Assembly: GCF_902825325.1 (NCBI RefSeq) | Contig: NZ_CADEAR010000002.1 | Location: forward strand, 1-64,000 | Direction: 5' to 3' | From: Brucella tritici | GTDB lineage: Bacteria; Pseudomonadota; Alphaproteobacteria; Rhizobiales; Rhizobiaceae | Length of the DNA stretch: 64,000 bases | In this document: piece after piece, positions 27,501 through 37,730 of the stretch | Numbering within the stretch: position 1 is the stretch's first letter | How the letters are laid out: each line of letters begins with the position of its first letter | Program-made: the position numbers and the translations under genes | Notes under the pieces: model-generated | What the model was told of the DNA's origin: nothing | What the model saw: the letters and a program-made list of their open reading frames with translations, nothing else | Databases searched by the model: none

Positions 27501-30204
27501 GCGCGATATCGGTCAGCACCGACTGCGCATGGCCTTTCAGCGAATAGTCCATGTTCGATGGAATAAGATTGGTGACAATACCGAATGTCGGCGCGACGAA
27601 CATGGAGAGAATGAGGAAGCCTTGCCAGACGGCAGCAGGCCCGATTGGCAGCACGCTCCAACCGACGACGGCTGCGACCAGCCACAGGATCGGATTGAGC
27701 GAGCGGCGCAGATTGTCGACCATCTTCCAGCGCGTGATGTGGCTGACGCCACGGCTCGTCGAAAACAGCCAAGGCAGAAGTTGCCAATCGCCACGCGCCC
27801 AGCGATGGTGACGCGATACGTCGACATTGTAGCCGGTCGGATAATCCTCGACCACTTCGACGTCGCTGACGAGAGCCGCGCGGGCATAGCCGCCTTCGAG
27901 AAGGTCATGGCTGAGCAACGTGTTTTCCGGCACGCGGCCTTTCAGCGCCGCCTCGAAAGCGTCGATGTCGTAGAGCCCCTTGCCCGTGAAGGTGCCTTCG
28001 CCAAGCAGATCCTGATAGGTGTCGGACACAGCGAAGACATAAGGGTCGATCCCGCGATTGACCGAGAAGACGCGCTGCAGGAACGACGCCTCGTCGCCAG
28101 TGGTGAGCGAAGGCGTGACACGCGGCTGCAAAATGCCGTAGCCACGCACGACCTTGCCGGTCTTCTCGTCGATGATCGGTCGGTTCAGCGGATGGCTGAG
28201 CTTGCCGGCCAGATGTGTGACGGATTCCGGCGTCAGACGCGTATCGGCGTCCAGCGTCATCACATATTTGATTTCCTTCGGCAGGCGCTCGTCGGCGGGG
28301 AAGAAGCTTGTATCCTGGTCACCGCGCAGAAGCAGGTTCAGCTCATGCAGCTTGCCGCGCTTGCGCTCCCAGCCCATCCAGCAATTCTGCTTCTCATTGA
28401 ACAGGCGGCGGCGGTGCAGAAGGAAGAAGCGCGGCTGGTCGTCGCCGGTATAGTGCTCGTTGAGCTTGGCGATTTCCTCGCGGGCATATTCATAGATTTC
28501 CATGTCCGCAGGCGTGATTTCCTGCTTCGCATCGGTCCAGTCGCTGACCAGCGCAAAGTAGATTTCGCCACGCGGATTGGTGAGATAATGGACTTCGAGA
28601 TTGCGGATCTGCTCATCGATGGAATCTCGCGAGGTAATGAAGGTCGGCACTGCGACCAGCGTGCGCGCCTCCTCCGGCAAGCCTTCCTTATATTCGAAAC
28701 CGATGAGCCGTGTCGGCTGAACGAACCACGGCACCAGCGCATTGAACAACGAATAGGACGCATCCATTGCCGGGAAGATCGCCAGAAGCGTGAACAGCGT
28801 GCGCAGATCGGTCGAAAGACCGGCGCGGATCATGCAGTAATTGACGAGCAACAGAATGAGGATTGTGAAGATCGCCGTCGGGATAAACAGGCCCCAGAGG
28901 CCAAGGCCGCGATAGAACCGCAGCGCCTTGACGCCAAAAGGCGCGTGATAGCCGCAGACTTTTTCAAGCTCCTTGCGGCCTTCACCGGACAGGTAATAGG
29001 CGATTGCGCCCTTGCCTTCGGCTTCGGGATGACCCGCTTTTTCCGCACGATGTCCATCTTCGGCCAGCTTGAGCGCTGCCCATGTGATGTCGATCTCGCT
29101 CATATTCGAATAGCGGGCGAGCTTTTCGATGGTCACGCGATAGGCGTTGCGGGACCGGAAATCCAGAAGCTCGAAATCGCTGTGGTCGCGCAGGATCGCA
29201 TCAACCTCGTTGACGGTTTCGAACCAGGTTTCCCAGTCAACGTCGTCAATGGATTTCAGACTGCGGATGACGTTGCCCATCGTGACGCCGCCAGTAGACT
29301 GGCGGGCATGTTCCTCGACGATGGCATCTTCCGGATTGCTGCCCTCCTGCTCCAGAATCCGTTCCAGCCAGCTTGCTGCAGCCGTGGTGTCGGTCGATGA
29401 GGAACGCAGGCGATAAAGAAGATGGGTCGCGAACGTGCTGTCGCGGGCGGCATCGGCATATTGCGCCAAAACCGAATCCAGTTCGGCTCCGTCGGCAGCG
29501 ACCACGATGCGGTCGGCAGCCGTATTGGCGAGATTGCGCATGATGCGCGCGCGGTCGACGCGCAGCGCCAGACGGCGTGCATTCTCGATCAGGAAATAGC
29601 GCACCGCAGACGGCAGCGCCCACAATTCGCCGATCTTCAGCGGCTCCACAGTCTGGAAACCCTTGACGATGGCCGTCAGCGTCTTCAGCGAGAAATTGCT
29701 GTCCGTATGGGCGACATAAAGCCAGGCCAGCGCGAAAATGCGCGGCATACCTTCATATTTTTCGACCGGGGCCTTGTAGAGCGGCAGCTGGCGGATGAAG
29801 CGGCGCGGCAGGTCGCGACGGGCCTGCTGCACGTTCTTGTCGATCTGATAGTGATTGTCGAGCAGCCATTGGGCGGCTGGCGTGATGGTTTCGCCCGCAC
29901 GCGACGCCGCATCGGAGGCGCGATAGGCATGCAGGATCAGCTTGCCGTTTTCGGACAGGCGCTGATCGAACGGGAAGGCAATATAACCCGGCAGCGGAAT
30001 GTCTTCGCCCCGCGCCACGGCAGCGGCAAGCGCGCCAAGCTCTTCCTCGGTTTTGTACAAGGCCCGGATGGGGGATGGTTGTTCAGGCGGAATCCGGCCC
30101 GACGCATCGGGCTCGCTGGATTTGGGTTCCATCGAAGATTGCGGCATCGGCGATTTATTCTCGGTAGAGGTTGATTTGGAGAGCGAAGAAGACAATTCCG
30201 GCAT
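21541..30204 (-). CDS. cgs: Cyclic beta-1,2-glucan synthase (NdvB/Cgs)
   Basis: This 2887-aa inner-membrane enzyme, close to the size of Brucella Cgs, makes the periplasmic cyclic glucan that is a virulence and symbiosis factor. The N-terminal 410 residues are soluble. Hydrophobic clusters follow around 415-480 and 820-1000. Between them is a GT84 glycosyltransferase domain with LDADTRL (D651, D653) and the QxxRW-type HRWARGDW near 798. The middle carries the glucoamylase-like/cyclisation region. The C-terminal GH94-type domain, with GGDWNDGMN near 2564, is the phosphorylase that trims chain length. The reading frame is intact over 8.66 kb. The start could be the ATG at 30204 or an internal Met (residue 20), since the first 40 residues are Ser/Pro-rich and unstructured. 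Confidence 0.97.
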   Translation of the reverse strand: MPELSSSLSKSTSTENKSPMPQSSMEPKSSEPDASGRIPPEQPSPIRALYKTEEELGALAAAVARGEDIPLPGYIAFPFDQRLSENGKLILHAYRASDAASRAGETITPAAQWLLDNHYQIDKNVQQARRDLPRRFIRQLPLYKAPVEKYEGMPRIFALAWLYVAHTDSNFSLKTLTAIVKGFQTVEPLKIGELWALPSAVRYFLIENARRLALRVDRARIMRNLANTAADRIVVAADGAELDSVLAQYADAARDSTFATHLLYRLRSSSTDTTAAASWLERILEQEGSNPEDAIVEEHARQSTGGVTMGNVIRSLKSIDDVDWETWFETVNEVDAILRDHSDFELLDFRSRNAYRVTIEKLARYSNMSEIDITWAALKLAEDGHRAEKAGHPEAEGKGAIAYYLSGEGRKELEKVCGYHAPFGVKALRFYRGLGLWGLFIPTAIFTILILLLVNYCMIRAGLSTDLRTLFTLLAIFPAMDASYSLFNALVPWFVQPTRLIGFEYKEGLPEEARTLVAVPTFITSRDSIDEQIRNLEVHYLTNPRGEIYFALVSDWTDAKQEITPADMEIYEYAREEIAKLNEHYTGDDQPRFFLLHRRRLFNEKQNCWMGWERKRGKLHELNLLLRGDQDTSFFPADERLPKEIKYVMTLDADTRLTPESVTHLAGKLSHPLNRPIIDEKTGKVVRGYGILQPRVTPSLTTGDEASFLQRVFSVNRGIDPYVFAVSDTYQDLLGEGTFTGKGLYDIDAFEAALKGRVPENTLLSHDLLEGGYARAALVSDVEVVEDYPTGYNVDVSRHHRWARGDWQLLPWLFSTSRGVSHITRWKMVDNLRRSLNPILWLVAAVVGWSVLPIGPAAVWQGFLILSMFVAPTFGIVTNLIPSNMDYSLKGHAQSVLTDIALGTADVALRTTFIAHSAFLMADAIARTVYRLFVSHRNLLEWRTAAQARTSPDTLLYYFQLMWPAIAIAGLAIFFPLAAQSHAAMIAAPFAVIWFASPLIAWLVSRSAKPQDTLEVLSSDKSDLRRYARRTWRYFAEFANDENHHLPPDNFQEDPAPIVAQRTSPTNIGVYLLSVVAARDFGWIGFGETLDRVQATVDTLEKMEKYQGHLYNWYETNTLTPMRPLYVSAVDSGNLAGHLVTLSSALEEWAEAPSVYMQGDLDGILDVNDILEESIAKIPDDRRILRPLRRRLEERIANFRRAVLSIKDEPETASFRTINLSLFATDIVRLMDELDGEIETPASAEAVEWARILVDTCKAHTEDSIGEHDTDALRERLRDLATRSRQLAFDMQFGFLERKERRLLSIGFRVQENELDESCYDLLASEARLASLFAIAKGDVPVEHWFKLGRLLVPVGWKGALLSWSGSMFEYLMPPLVMSEPLGSLLDQTNKLVVQRQIDYATSRGLPWGISEAAFNARDAHMNYQYSNFGVPNLGLQRGLSRNAVIAPYASLLAAQYQPAAAVANLKRLAKLGALGRYGFHDSVDFTPSRVREGELCAVVKNYYAHHHGMAIIAVNNVIFEGRMRERFHSDPVIEAAELLLQEKAPREIPMIYAKTENPMRVDSGGFDDAPMRIVDKPFKAPRTTHMMSNGQYALMVTANGSGYSRWHNWDITRFHADASEDLQGTFLFLRDMESGYWWSATGEPVRNPEEETKTVFTEDKAEFYKTAGDIKTVMEVIVSSESDGEGRRLDIINTSARDRMIEVTSYAELVLNDSDSDAAHPAFAKMFVETEISDNGSTIYAKRRKRAPSDPDIHVAHFVTDLSGSIRETEVETDRHAFVGRGRSLRDAAAFDQGAKFTGSQGCVLDPIASVRTRVRVPAHKKVSLVFWTFAGGSRDAVEHAVALHRHPETFAREYSLSWTSSQVQLYHIGIKPAEAADYQKVAAYLLYPERTLRQPPETIASGLGKQSDLWPMSISGDYPIFALRIDNEADLDVLRGVLRAQEYWRSKGLTVDVVAVNERAFSYAQDTQRAIDWIVEGFRARGGGQPHIFAVRRDQMSDESYNTLLASARIVMHAQNGSLAEQLRRSEEITVDLAARDAKTAIVGQTSAQGIGAAGLAPVAIERGTEERRPVVKPAVNRPAPSGDDLRFWNGYGGFAEDGSYVVRINNRTNTPHPWINVIANPNFGFHVSAEGSAFTWAGNSRDYQLTPWANDPVTNRPGEAIYILDRETGRTFAPTASVLRDEAVTYEARHGHGYSSFAAQHGELALDLTHIVDADKPVRLSRLTVTNNGRSKRRLRVYGYVEWVLGNARSKNVPFIVPSQDEELGALFAGNPYHPDKSGQIAFFAATEKPQSVTADRSEFIGTTGSVDKPEVVLAGKALSGTVEAGRDPCAALALDIEVGPGEAREIVFLLGNAADQKQAKALIAETRKVSFGDKLAAAKQQWDGLFDRVQVKTPDPAFDLLVNGWLPYQAIACRIWARAAFYQASGAFGFRDQLQDTLSLLLIDPTLARAQILNAASRQFPEGDVQHWWLPATGAGVRTLISDDVVWLGYGASLYVETTGDRAILDEKLPFLEGRKLEEGEHDAFYQPEISKDTVSLYEHCALALDLAVERTGKHGLPLILGGDWNDGMNLVGVKGEGESVWLGWFLAYTLGKFIPIAEARKDKKRVDIWKAHLESLTKALDRDGWDGQWYRRGFYDNGAPLGSKDSDECQIDAIAQSWSVLSGVADPKRAEQAMVSLEKYLLDDEGELLRLFTPPFDRTIQEPGYIKGYPPGVRENGGQYTHGATWAIMALARMGKTAEAWRLFSLISPVSHGRNPDIYRVEPYVIAADIYSVEPRRGQGGWTWYTGSAGWFYRVATEGILGVTKRGDRLHLDPALPPEWQGYEAELRFGEALYRVKVVAGAPGAKDKVVKLNGRKVGKPEEGVPIKPDGEHEIVVELPKQK

Positions 30205-30599
30205 CTGCCTTAACAGCCTTTCCGAAGGAAATGAGTTATCTGCGGCGGGTGGATACTGACATTATTCCGAATTTTCATTTCAAGGAAACGGCAGTATCCG
30301 TGTTCGGTTCCCTGAATGTCGACCGCATTTGGCCAAAATGCGACGGCGCAATGTGCTGATCTTCAAACCGTTTGAATAGCAACGCACAATTCTTTCCGCC
30401 CATTAATGTTGCGTTATGGAACACCCCGTTTCCTGCAACCCTAACATATTGAAAATAAAAATAATACTACCGCAGGTAACGCGCTGGAAAATTTCATCGC
30501 GACAGGCTCATGCCCTGAAATACGGAAAGGCCCGGCAGACATTCGGGAATCACCGCATGTCTGCCGGGCCTTGCGTTTCGGTTCACCGGAAAGTGACGA
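30205..30599. other. 395-bp spacer between cysA and cgs
   Basis: No gene is seen. It should hold the cgs promoter. A short dyad CGCATTTGGCCAAAATGCG (30324-30342) lies 120 bp upstream of the cgs start and could be a regulatory site. The right part has the cysA terminator hairpin. An AT-rich stretch with AAAATAAAAATAAT runs around 30450-30470. Confidence 0.5.
30527..30572 (-). terminator. Terminator-like hairpin after cysA
   Basis: A perfect 16-bp stem (AAGGCCCGGCAGACAT 30527-30542 with 30557-30572) and a 14-base loop lie 27 bp past the cysA stop. The following minus-strand bases are only moderately T-rich (TCCGTATTTC). Confidence 0.7.
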
Positions 30600-31652
30600 T
30601 CAGGAACCGGTTTCGCTGGCCGGAAAAAGCTTCCAGTAACGCGGTCGGAATGCGATGCGGCTTTTCTCCGCCGCCGGATGTTCGGCTGGAATTTCGATCT
30701 CGACCCGCTCGCGTGCGCCGCCTACTTCCAGTTCGACGCGCCGCTTGCCGCCCGAACGACGGCTGGCCACCACCGTGCCTGCGATGCAGCCGCCGCAACC
30801 GTCCAGCAATTCGACATCGTGCGGGCGGAAGAAGAGCTGCGCATCACCATCCGCCACATCCTGGACCGTTAGGCCGATATTGCGGTCGACAAGCCAGATC
30901 TCGCCCTTTTCGACCCGCACCGGAAGCGTGCTGGACTCACCGATGAAGCCATAGACGCCGGGGGAATTCGGATTGTCATAGACTTCGTCCGGTGTGCCAA
31001 CCTGCTCGATACGACCCTGGCTCATCACCACCACGCGGTCGGCGAGCTCCAGCGCCTCATCCTGATCGTGAGTCACGAAAACAGTTGTGTGACCGGTCTT
31101 GTCGTGGATTTCGCGCAGCCAGCGGCGCAGTTCCTTGCGCACCAGCGCATCAAGCGCGCCAAACGGCTCATCGAGAAGCAGAACTTTCGGTTCAATCGCC
31201 ATGGCGCGGGCAAGCGCCACGCGCTGGCGCTGACCACCGGATAGCTGTGCCGGATAACGCTTCTCCAGTCCCTGCAGCTGGACGAGATCCAGCAATTCCA
31301 GCGCGCGGCTGCGAATATCGTCACTCGACGGACGCGTCGCGCTTGGGCGCACCTTCAGACCAAAACCGATATTGTCTGCCACCGTCATGTGGCGGAACAG
31401 CGCATAATGCTGGAAGACGAAGCCGACATTGCGCTCCTGAACGCTCTTCTGCGACGCGTCTTCGTCGCCAAAGAAGATGGTGCCTTCGGTCGGCGTTTCC
31501 AGCCCGGCAATCAGGCGCAAAAGCGTGGTCTTGCCCGAACCGGAAGGCCCCAGCAAAGCGATCAGCTCGCCGGAACGAATATCCAGCGAGACATTATGCA
31601 ACGCCGGGAAGCGAGCGAACTCCTTACGCACACCGGCAACACGAACTTCCAT
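30600..31652 (-). CDS. cysA: Sulfate/thiosulfate ABC transporter ATP-binding protein
   Basis: This 350-aa ATPase powers sulfate import with CysT and CysW. Walker A is GPSGSGKTT, the Q-loop lies in VFQHYALF, the ABC signature is [14 protein letters not shown], Walker B is [11 protein letters not shown], and the switch His is in FVTHDQDEA. The C-terminal part (about 240-350) is a TOBE-like domain with RPHDVEL. I chose the ATG at 31652, which has GGAAGGA 6 bases upstream; a TTG two codons earlier is less likely. It is the last gene of the sbp-cysT-cysW-cysA operon, 75 bp after cysW. Confidence 0.94.
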   Translation of the reverse strand: MEVRVAGVRKEFARFPALHNVSLDIRSGELIALLGPSGSGKTTLLRLIAGLETPTEGTIFFGDEDASQKSVQERNVGFVFQHYALFRHMTVADNIGFGLKVRPSATRPSSDDIRSRALELLDLVQLQGLEKRYPAQLSGGQRQRVALARAMAIEPKVLLLDEPFGALDALVRKELRRWLREIHDKTGHTTVFVTHDQDEALELADRVVVMSQGRIEQVGTPDEVYDNPNSPGVYGFIGESSTLPVRVEKGEIWLVDRNIGLTVQDVADGDAQLFFRPHDVELLDGCGGCIAGTVVASRRSGGKRRVELEVGGARERVEIEIPAEHPAAEKSRIAFRPRYWKLFPASETGS

Positions 31653-31727
31653 TCCCAATCCTTCCGTCTGCCATAGCAGGACTATGCTTTATGTTTGCCG
31701 CCGCGCGGCCAATTGCTCGTTTAGATG

Positions 31728-32612
31728 TCAGTGCCCGTTTCCGCTGCCGGCCAGTTCATCGCCATAACGCAGTTCCAGCGCCGTCTTGATGGCGAGTGTC
31801 AGGAGCGCCAGAAAGGCCAGCAGCGACGCCACCGCGAATGCACCGACGAAGTTATATTCGTTGTAGAGAATTTCCACATGCAGCGGCATCGTATTGGTGA
31901 GACCGCGAATATGTCCAGAGACTACGGAAACAGCGCCGAACTCACCCATTGCACGGGCATTACAGAGCAGCACGCCGTAAAGCAGCCCCCATTTGATATT
32001 GGGCAGCGTCACATAGCGAAAGGTCTGCCAGCCATTGGCGCCGAGCGAAATCGCCGCCTCCTCATCGCCGGTTCCCTGCTCCTGCATCAACGGTATCAGT
32101 TCGCGTGCGACGAACGGAAAGGTGACGAACACCGTTGCCAGAACGATGCCCGGAACGGCAAACAATATCTCAATCCCATGCCGTGACAGCCACGGTCCGA
32201 GCAGGCTGTGACTTGAGAAAAGCAGCACGAAAACAAGACCGGAAATAACCGGCGACACGGAAAAGGGCAGATCAATCAGCGTCGTCAGCAGCGCCTTGCC
32301 CTTAAATTCGAACTTCGCGATTGCCCAGGCGGCTGCAATGCCGAAGACCAGATTGAGCGGCACGGCAATGGCCGCCACCATGAGCGTGAGCCTTATCGCA
32401 GCCCAGGCATCCGGCTCGACCAGTGCTGCCAGATATTCGCCTGCTCCCTTGCGGAAGGCTTCAACGAAGACCGCAATGACCGGCAGGATGAGGAAGAGAG
32501 CCAGAAAAGCCAGCGCCAGAGCGATCAGCGTGATACGCGTCGGCAGACTTTCGGTGACAGCGCTTCGGCTGTTGCGAGGAGCGGCAGAGACAGGTTCATT
32601 CGCCATGACCAT
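31728..32612 (-). CDS. cysW: Sulfate ABC transporter permease CysW
   Basis: This 294-aa inner-membrane permease has six hydrophobic segments and the cytoplasmic EAA loop EEAAISLGANGWQTFRYVTLPNI that contacts CysA. MGEFGAVSVVSGHI matches the CysW family and separates it from CysT. Its start overlaps the 3' end of cysT by 17 bases, or 11 if the ATG two codons in is used. GGAGG just upstream of the first ATG (32612) supports translational coupling. Confidence 0.93.
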   Translation of the reverse strand: MVMANEPVSAAPRNSRSAVTESLPTRITLIALALAFLALFLILPVIAVFVEAFRKGAGEYLAALVEPDAWAAIRLTLMVAAIAVPLNLVFGIAAAWAIAKFEFKGKALLTTLIDLPFSVSPVISGLVFVLLFSSHSLLGPWLSRHGIEILFAVPGIVLATVFVTFPFVARELIPLMQEQGTGDEEAAISLGANGWQTFRYVTLPNIKWGLLYGVLLCNARAMGEFGAVSVVSGHIRGLTNTMPLHVEILYNEYNFVGAFAVASLLAFLALLTLAIKTALELRYGDELAGSGNGH

Positions 32613-33462
32613 ATTTCCTCCGTGTCCACGACTGGATAAGATTGATGAAAAGCAGCATCGCGAAGGAAAGCGCGAGCATCACCGTGGCGAGCGCGGTCGC
32701 CCCGGCATAATCATATTCCTCCAGCTTGATGACGATCAGAAGCGGCGCAATTTCCGAGACATAAGGCGTATTGCCCGCAATGAAGATGACCGAGCCATAT
32801 TCGCCGACGCCGCGTGCGAAGGCGAGCGCGAAGCCGGTGAGGATGGCGGGTTGAAGGCTCGGCAGCAGCACCCGCCAGATCGTCTGGAACCGGGATGCGC
32901 CAAGGGTTGCCGCCGCCTCTTCGACCTCGCGGCTGATTTCCTCCATGATCGGCTGGACGGTGCGCACGACGAAGGGCAGACCGATGAAGATCAGCGCAAT
33001 AACGATGCCCGCCCGCGAAAAAGCGATGCGAATGCCGAACGGTGCCAGCAGGCTGCCGATCCAGCCATTCGGTGCATAAATTGCGGCCAGCGCAATACCC
33101 GCAACTGCCGTTGGCAGAGCAAACGGAATATCTACGATGGCATCGACGAACCGCCGTCCCGGAAACCGATAACGCACCAGAACCCAGGCAAGGATGACGC
33201 CGAAGACGACATTGACCAGCGCCGCGATGAAGGCGGTGCCGAAGCTCGTTTCAAGCGCTCTCAATGTGCGCTCGTCGGTGACGAGGCGCCAGAAACCGGT
33301 AAGCCCGACTTCGGTGGAACGCAGCACCAATGCCGCAAGCGGAATGAGAATGAGAAGGGTCAGATAGGCAACACTGAAGCCGAACGTCAGCCCGAAACCG
33401 GGAATGACGCTCGGCTTTCTGAAGTGCGACCCTGCTCTGGCCCGTGCAGGGAGCGAAGACAT
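32596..33462 (-). CDS. cysT: Sulfate ABC transporter permease CysT (CysU)
   Basis: This 288-aa partner permease of CysW has six hydrophobic segments. The EAA-type loop is EEAAATLGASRFQTIWRVLLP. Family segments DIPFALPTAVAGIAL and ARGVGEYGSVIFIAGN are present. It lies 57 bp after sbp and overlaps cysW, as in other cys operons. The short N-terminal tail with RARAGSHFRKP is cytoplasmic. Confidence 0.93.
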   Translation of the reverse strand: MSSLPARARAGSHFRKPSVIPGFGLTFGFSVAYLTLLILIPLAALVLRSTEVGLTGFWRLVTDERTLRALETSFGTAFIAALVNVVFGVILAWVLVRYRFPGRRFVDAIVDIPFALPTAVAGIALAAIYAPNGWIGSLLAPFGIRIAFSRAGIVIALIFIGLPFVVRTVQPIMEEISREVEEAAATLGASRFQTIWRVLLPSLQPAILTGFALAFARGVGEYGSVIFIAGNTPYVSEIAPLLIVIKLEEYDYAGATALATVMLALSFAMLLFINLIQSWTRRKYGHGE

Positions 33463-33519
33463 GCGTTGGTTTGTTCCCTCTTCAGTATTTGATCTTACTG
33501 ATCGCTCTCGAATTCCGGA

Positions 33520-34548
33520 TTATTTTCCCGGTTTGTAGAGCTGGTCGAACGTTCCTCCATCGCCAAAATGATAGGGCTGTGCCTTGGCCCATCCGCCGAA
33601 AATCGGATCATCGATCGTCACCAGCGTCAAGTCCGGAAACTTGCGCTGCTTGTCGGCGGGGATGATGTCAGGCTTCGACGGACGGTAGAAATGCTTGGCG
33701 GCAAGCGCCTGTCCTTCCGGCGAGTACAGATATTCGAGATAAGCCTGTGCCAGCTTGGTGGTGCCGTTTTCCTCGGCATTCTTGTCCACCACCGCGACTG
33801 GAGGTTCAGCCAGAATGGACTGCGGCGGAACGACGATGTCGAATGCATCCTCGCCAAATTCCGCGACCGAGAGATAGGCTTCGTTTTCCCAGGCAAGCAG
33901 TACATCGCCGAGCTGGCGCTGCACGAAAGTGGTCGTCGAGCCACGCGCGCCGGTGTCGAGCACAGGCACATGGCGGAACAGTTCGCCGATGTAATCCTTG
34001 ATCTTCTGCTCGTCGCCACCGTATTGCTTGTAGGCCCATGCCCAGGCGGCGAGATAGTTCCAGCGTGCGCCGCCGGACGTCTTCGGGTTCGGCGTGATGA
34101 CCTCGACACCGTCCTTCACCAGATCGCCCCAGTCCTTGATGCCCTTGGGATTGCCCTTGCGCACAAGGAAGACGATGGTTGACGTATAGGGAGCCGAATT
34201 GTTGGGCAGGCGCTTGCGCCAGTCCTTGTCGATCTTGCCCGAAAGCTCGGCAATGGCATCGATATCGCTTTCAAGCGCCAGTGTAACCACATCGGCCTTG
34301 ATGCCGTCGATCACGGAGCGCGCCTGCTTGCCCGACCCACCATGGGATACGCGAATGGTGACGGTTTCGCCGGTTTCAGCCTTCCAGTGGGAAGCAAAAG
34401 CGGCGTTGTAATCCTTGTAAAGTTCACGCGTCGGATCGTAGGACACGTTCAGAAGCGTCTGATCGGCGAAGCTTGCCTGAACCGTTCCAGTCAGCGAAGC
34501 CGCAGCCACCAATGCTGCCAAAGTGAGTGAAAATCTCGATATCTTCAT
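33520..34548 (-). CDS. sbp: Periplasmic sulfate-binding protein
   Basis: This 342-aa periplasmic receptor of the sulfate transporter has a signal peptide (about 1-28, [19 protein letters not shown]...). Family motifs follow: [35 protein letters not shown] and [18 protein letters not shown] chose the ATG at 34548 because GGAGG lies 5 bases upstream; the frame starts four codons earlier at another ATG that overlaps this site. It is the first gene of the operon, so the promoter is within 34549-34700. A CysB-like regulator site may be there, but I cannot define one. Confidence 0.94.
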   Translation of the reverse strand: MKISRFSLTLAALVAAASLTGTVQASFADQTLLNVSYDPTRELYKDYNAAFASHWKAETGETVTIRVSHGGSGKQARSVIDGIKADVVTLALESDIDAIAELSGKIDKDWRKRLPNNSAPYTSTIVFLVRKGNPKGIKDWGDLVKDGVEVITPNPKTSGGARWNYLAAWAWAYKQYGGDEQKIKDYIGELFRHVPVLDTGARGSTTTFVQRQLGDVLLAWENEAYLSVAEFGEDAFDIVVPPQSILAEPPVAVVDKNAEENGTTKLAQAYLEYLYSPEGQALAAKHFYRPSKPDIIPADKQRKFPDLTLVTIDDPIFGGWAKAQPYHFGDGGTFDQLYKPGK

Positions 34549-34702
34549 GACCGCCTCCATGGTTCATTGGCCAAGACAGTATCAGAGCTCTTTGAAGACA
34601 GGATGCCACAAGCCGGTCGTTATTTGAAACGACTTCGAAAAATCTACTCTCCCCTGTCAGCCATTGCGAAATATTTTTTCCGCCTGGCTTCATAAGCCGC
34701 CC

Positions 34703-34731
34703 TTGGACGCAAAGTTTAGAACGTGCACTAT
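34703..34731 (+). promoter_or_regulatory. Candidate sigma-70 promoter of the structured RNA
   Basis: TTGGAC (34703-34708) and CACTAT (34726-34731) are separated by exactly 17 bases. They lie just before the stem-rich segment 34733-34878 and point rightward. Confidence 0.45.
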
Positions 34732-34732
34732 T

Positions 34733-34890
34733 GCTGCCCGACAGGACCAACTACCCATGGAGGTGAGGCCCGGACTGGGGTTGCGGGGGGCAAGTATTCA
34801 TCCGGGCCTCGGCCAGTCTCACGACCGGCAGGCTAACAACGGGCGAAACTTGTTTCGGTTGCAGGAAATCTCGGCAGCCTGATGATTATT
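34733..34890 (+). ncRNA. Candidate structured RNA, about 155 nt, unassigned
   Basis: A terminal stem pairs GCTGCCCGA (34733-34741, one bulged C) with TCGGCAGC (34871-34878). Inside, AGGCCCGGA pairs with TCCGGGCCT, closing a loop with its own TTGC/GCAA stem. On the 3' side a small CGAAA-CTTG-TTTCG hairpin is seen. A promoter-like sequence precedes it, and ATTATTTTT follows the terminal stem. The long rod with a bubble-side hairpin recalls 6S RNA, but the gene context (next to sbp) is not the usual one, so I do not name it. It could instead be the leader of the exported protein gene at 34997. Confidence 0.4.
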
Positions 34891-34996
34891 TTTCGCAGCC
34901 CTATTGCAACCATATCATGCTCCATAATCGCTCTTGAACGATATCACTGAAGGGGTATTTTTCCTGTATTGATTGGCTGACCAGAGGATTTTTCAC

Positions 34997-35383
34997 ATGG
35001 CATATGGCAAGCGTTACCTCGGTACCCTTTTCTTGATTGCGGCAGGTCCGGCGATGCTGTTTGCACCGTCCGTTTCAGCGCAAGCTCAGGACGTGAACCC
35101 CATAGAGCGGGTCGATTATATCTGCGAACGCGGGGTCGTCGTGCCTGTCACCTATATCCGCAATGGCAGCGCGCCCGGATTTGCCGTCCTCGATGCTGAA
35201 GGCAAGATGATTGCGCTACAATGGCACGACAATCTCAAGAAATATGTCGCCATCGATGAACAGGACAGCTACCGCTGGAACGACAAGGACGGTCAGGCCG
35301 TGTTGAGTCACCTCGAAGCCGATCACACCGCCAAGGAAGTGATGCTACTTTCAGCCTGTCGTTCAGACGATTCGGAAGAATAG
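34997..35383 (+). CDS. Exported MliC-like (C-type lysozyme inhibitor-like) protein
   Basis: This 128-aa protein has a signal peptide (about 1-31, ending near SAQAQ). The mature part has the MliC/PliC pattern: YICERGVVVPVTYIRNGS, FAVLDAEGKMIALQW, then Y and W residues and AVLSHLEADH. Such proteins block host C-type lysozyme in the periplasm. I chose the ATG at 34997, with AGAGGA upstream; a TTG at 34973 is an alternative. It converges with the DUF930 gene with a 9-bp gap. The similarity is at motif level only. Confidence 0.7.
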   Translation: MAYGKRYLGTLFLIAAGPAMLFAPSVSAQAQDVNPIERVDYICERGVVVPVTYIRNGSAPGFAVLDAEGKMIALQWHDNLKKYVAIDEQDSYRWNDKDGQAVLSHLEADHTAKEVMLLSACRSDDSEE

Positions 35384-35392
35384 AAGATTTCA

Positions 35393-35803
35393 TTACGGTA
35401 CGAGGTAATGCTTGTCCCACTGGTTCTGGGGCACTTCATCGCCGATGTCATAGCGGAAGGAAACAATATTGATATGTTCCTCATCCGTCTTGCAGACGAA
35501 GGACAGCTTGTACCAGTGCTCCCGGCTGCGGAAGGCTGCGCCATCGGCCTTGATGGAGTTCTTTTTGGTCACCGGATCGGAGAAGGCATAGGCCAGAACC
35601 TTGTCGACCGAAAACTTCTGTTCCCGCGTGATGCGTTCCATGGCTTCCACATCGCAACGCTGTTCCAGGCGGGTTGCCGGATCGAGCTTCTCAAGCTGGG
35701 CCTTTTCAGAGGCGTTCATCGCGAAAGACGGGGAAACCGCCAGACAAAGGAAGATGAGACTGACAATAGCGGACGCAGGCAACACAACGGGCATGAATTT
35801 CAT
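35393..35803 (-). CDS. DUF930 domain exported protein
   Basis: This 136-aa protein has a signal peptide (1-28, cleavage near SFA). A conserved DUF930 block follows with MNASEKAQLEKLDPATRLEQRCDVEAMERI, given here in parts: LEKLDPATR and RCDVEAMERI. Two cysteines (in QRCD and SFVCK) could form a disulfide. It is widespread in Rhizobiales and of unknown function. It converges with the MliC-like gene. Confidence 0.85.
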   Translation of the reverse strand: MKFMPVVLPASAIVSLIFLCLAVSPSFAMNASEKAQLEKLDPATRLEQRCDVEAMERITREQKFSVDKVLAYAFSDPVTKKNSIKADGAAFRSREHWYKLSFVCKTDEEHINIVSFRYDIGDEVPQNQWDKHYLVP

Positions 35804-35948
35804 CGGACTTTCGGGAACTCCTCGAGGTGCTCAAATTATCAGCGGCGATAATAAGCATGATTTGCGGCAATGTACGGATCATCACCGGAAAGTTATCGAA
35901 GGCCAACCATAAAAACCGCCATCCCCAAAATTCGTCCCTACGTATGAA

Positions 35949-37097
35949 TTAATCGTCGCTGTTCGCGCTCAGCCCTTCCACATAGGTGCGGTTGCGCCCT
36001 TCTTTCTTGGCGGCGTAGAGGATTTTGTCGGCCTTATCGACGGCCTGCCAGAAATCACCCTGTTCCGGCAGACGAACACAGCCGATGCTGCATGTGACGC
36101 TGGTTTCCTTTGCGAGTCGCTGGAACCGGTGTCTCTCGATATTCTGCCGTACGCCTTCCATAAGCTGGAAGAGGTTATCGGCATGCATATCATCAACACA
36201 GATCACGAATTCCTCGCCGCCTGTACGTGCAATCAACGGTCTTTCGCCGATAAGCTTGCGCAGGATTCCTGCGAACTCCTTCAGAACCGCGTCGCCTGCC
36301 GCGTGACCATAAGCGTCGTTCAGCGCCTTGAAGTAATCGATATCGCAAACGGCGACCCAGCCCGGAACGCCCTTTTTCGCTTGCAAAAGTGCGTTATAGC
36401 GCATTTCCAGCCCGCGCCGGTTGAGAAGTCCCGTCAAGGGATCGCTGTCGCGTTCGCGCGATAGCTCGCCGATACGGTCGTAACCGGCAGCGGCCAGCAA
36501 GGCGAAGCCAGTGAGAACGGCGGCGATGGCAGTGGAAAAGACTGTCCATTGCCAGAAGACCGTCATCGCGAAATCGTCGCCATCGACATCGCCAAGCAGG
36601 GAGCGGGCAGTCAGAAGCGTGCGCGGCACGAATTGCAATGCCACCAGAACGAGCATGACCAGCAAAAGCTTGTCGACCAGCGATCCCTTGAACAGACACC
36701 GTGCCTGCCAGGCAAAAGAAAGGATCAGCGTCGCCATGCCCAGATTGAGCACGTAGACCCGCGACAGAAGATTTGGCTCGATATAGCAATAATACCAGAC
36801 ACCGCCGACGATGAGCGCGAAACTCAATATGTAGAAGGCAGATGTAAGCCGCAGACCGCTCCGCTGCAGAATGCCATATCCGCCGACCAGCGTGCCCCCG
36901 ACATAAAATGCCGACGAAAGCACTGTGTTCAGATTGTCGTTCGCAGGAAAATTGCCGAGCTGGACCAGCATGGCGATACCGATCAGCAGGAAACACGCGC
37001 CGCAGGACAGCAGAAACTTGCGGCCGCGATCGGAAAACCACGCCGTAAAAAAGGCAAGCGAGAACAGCAGCAGAACGGCGGGGAGTACGAACTTCAT
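35949..37097 (-). CDS. Membrane-bound diguanylate cyclase (GGDEF domain)
   Basis: This 382-aa protein has about six to seven hydrophobic helices (residues 1-210) followed by a GGDEF domain. The domain starts at DPLTGLLNRRGLEMRY and contains DIDYFKALNDAYGH and the active-site RTGGEEFVI (GGEEF). The intact GG(E/D)EF loop predicts synthesis of cyclic di-GMP. I see no RxxD inhibitory site immediately before it. The membrane part resembles no sensor domain I can name. It is divergent from the Lrp-type gene, with a 252-bp gap. Confidence 0.92.
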   Translation of the reverse strand: MKFVLPAVLLLFSLAFFTAWFSDRGRKFLLSCGACFLLIGIAMLVQLGNFPANDNLNTVLSSAFYVGGTLVGGYGILQRSGLRLTSAFYILSFALIVGGVWYYCYIEPNLLSRVYVLNLGMATLILSFAWQARCLFKGSLVDKLLLVMLVLVALQFVPRTLLTARSLLGDVDGDDFAMTVFWQWTVFSTAIAAVLTGFALLAAAGYDRIGELSRERDSDPLTGLLNRRGLEMRYNALLQAKKGVPGWVAVCDIDYFKALNDAYGHAAGDAVLKEFAGILRKLIGERPLIARTGGEEFVICVDDMHADNLFQLMEGVRQNIERHRFQRLAKETSVTCSIGCVRLPEQGDFWQAVDKADKILYAAKKEGRNRTYVEGLSANSDD

Positions 37098-37349
37098 ATA
37101 ATCGGGCGCGCAAATTACAATTTCTGGGAGAAGTCTTATTGCGTCCTCTCAAGAAAATTACAATTGAGTAAATTGAAAACGTTCTGTGAACCCGCCATGC
37201 GTACCGGGCAGGCCTGCAAGACGCGAGGCCGTAACTCACCGTGCTTTCGCTCTTGATTTCATCAGGCCGTCCGTGTTTGTAACCTGCAAACATTGCCGTG
37301 ATATGCGCTATCATATGCGCCACGCAGTCCCGTCGCGAAAGGAAGAGAC

Positions 37350-37586
37350 ATGAAGCCCGTTTTCCTGCAACTGCAGTGCACGCCCGGTAAAACCTATGAG
37401 GTAGCCGATACGCTCTTTCAGCGTGAAATCGTCTCCGAGCTTTATTCCACCAGCGGCGAATTCGACCTTCTGGCAAAAATCTACATCGCCGAAGATCAGG
37501 ATATCGGCAAGTTCATGAACGAGAATGTCTTTGACATTCCCAATATTGTCCGCTCGCTGACGACGCTGACCTTTACTGCCTTCTGA
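37350..37586 (+). CDS. Stand-alone Lrp/AsnC ligand-binding (RAM) domain protein
   Basis: This 78-aa protein consists only of the Lrp/AsnC effector domain: FLQLQCTPGKTYEVADTL, then SGEFDLLAKIYIAEDQDIGKFM, and IPNIVRSLTTLTF. There is no helix-turn-helix. Such stand-alone RAM proteins assemble as dimers or decamers and bind amino acids, possibly modulating full Lrp proteins. An AAGGAAGAG site lies just before the ATG. Tandem ATATGCGC copies (37301 and 37313) precede it. Confidence 0.9.
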   Translation: MKPVFLQLQCTPGKTYEVADTLFQREIVSELYSTSGEFDLLAKIYIAEDQDIGKFMNENVFDIPNIVRSLTTLTFTAF

Positions 37587-37730
37587 CATCGGCCCCAAGC
37601 CGATAGAAAGCCGGTAAAGGTTTGATTCACCATTAACGAATTATCATGTCGGCGAAGGGAACCTCTGCTTGCGCTCGCGCATTTCTTGCGTGAAGGGCTT
37701 ACCTCAAAAAGGGAGGCAGCGAGACAAGTG

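Noticed and set aside
26401..29400. 999-codon open frame antisense to cgs (and others such as 21574-24630)
   Set aside because: They lie wholly inside cgs on the opposite strand, have Arg/His/Asp-rich shadow composition and no family features. GC-rich codon bias opens such frames.
34733..34890. Cobalamin riboswitch
   Set aside because: A segment GGCCAGTCTCACGACCGGCA faintly recalls the B12 box, but the other conserved blocks are absent on both strands.
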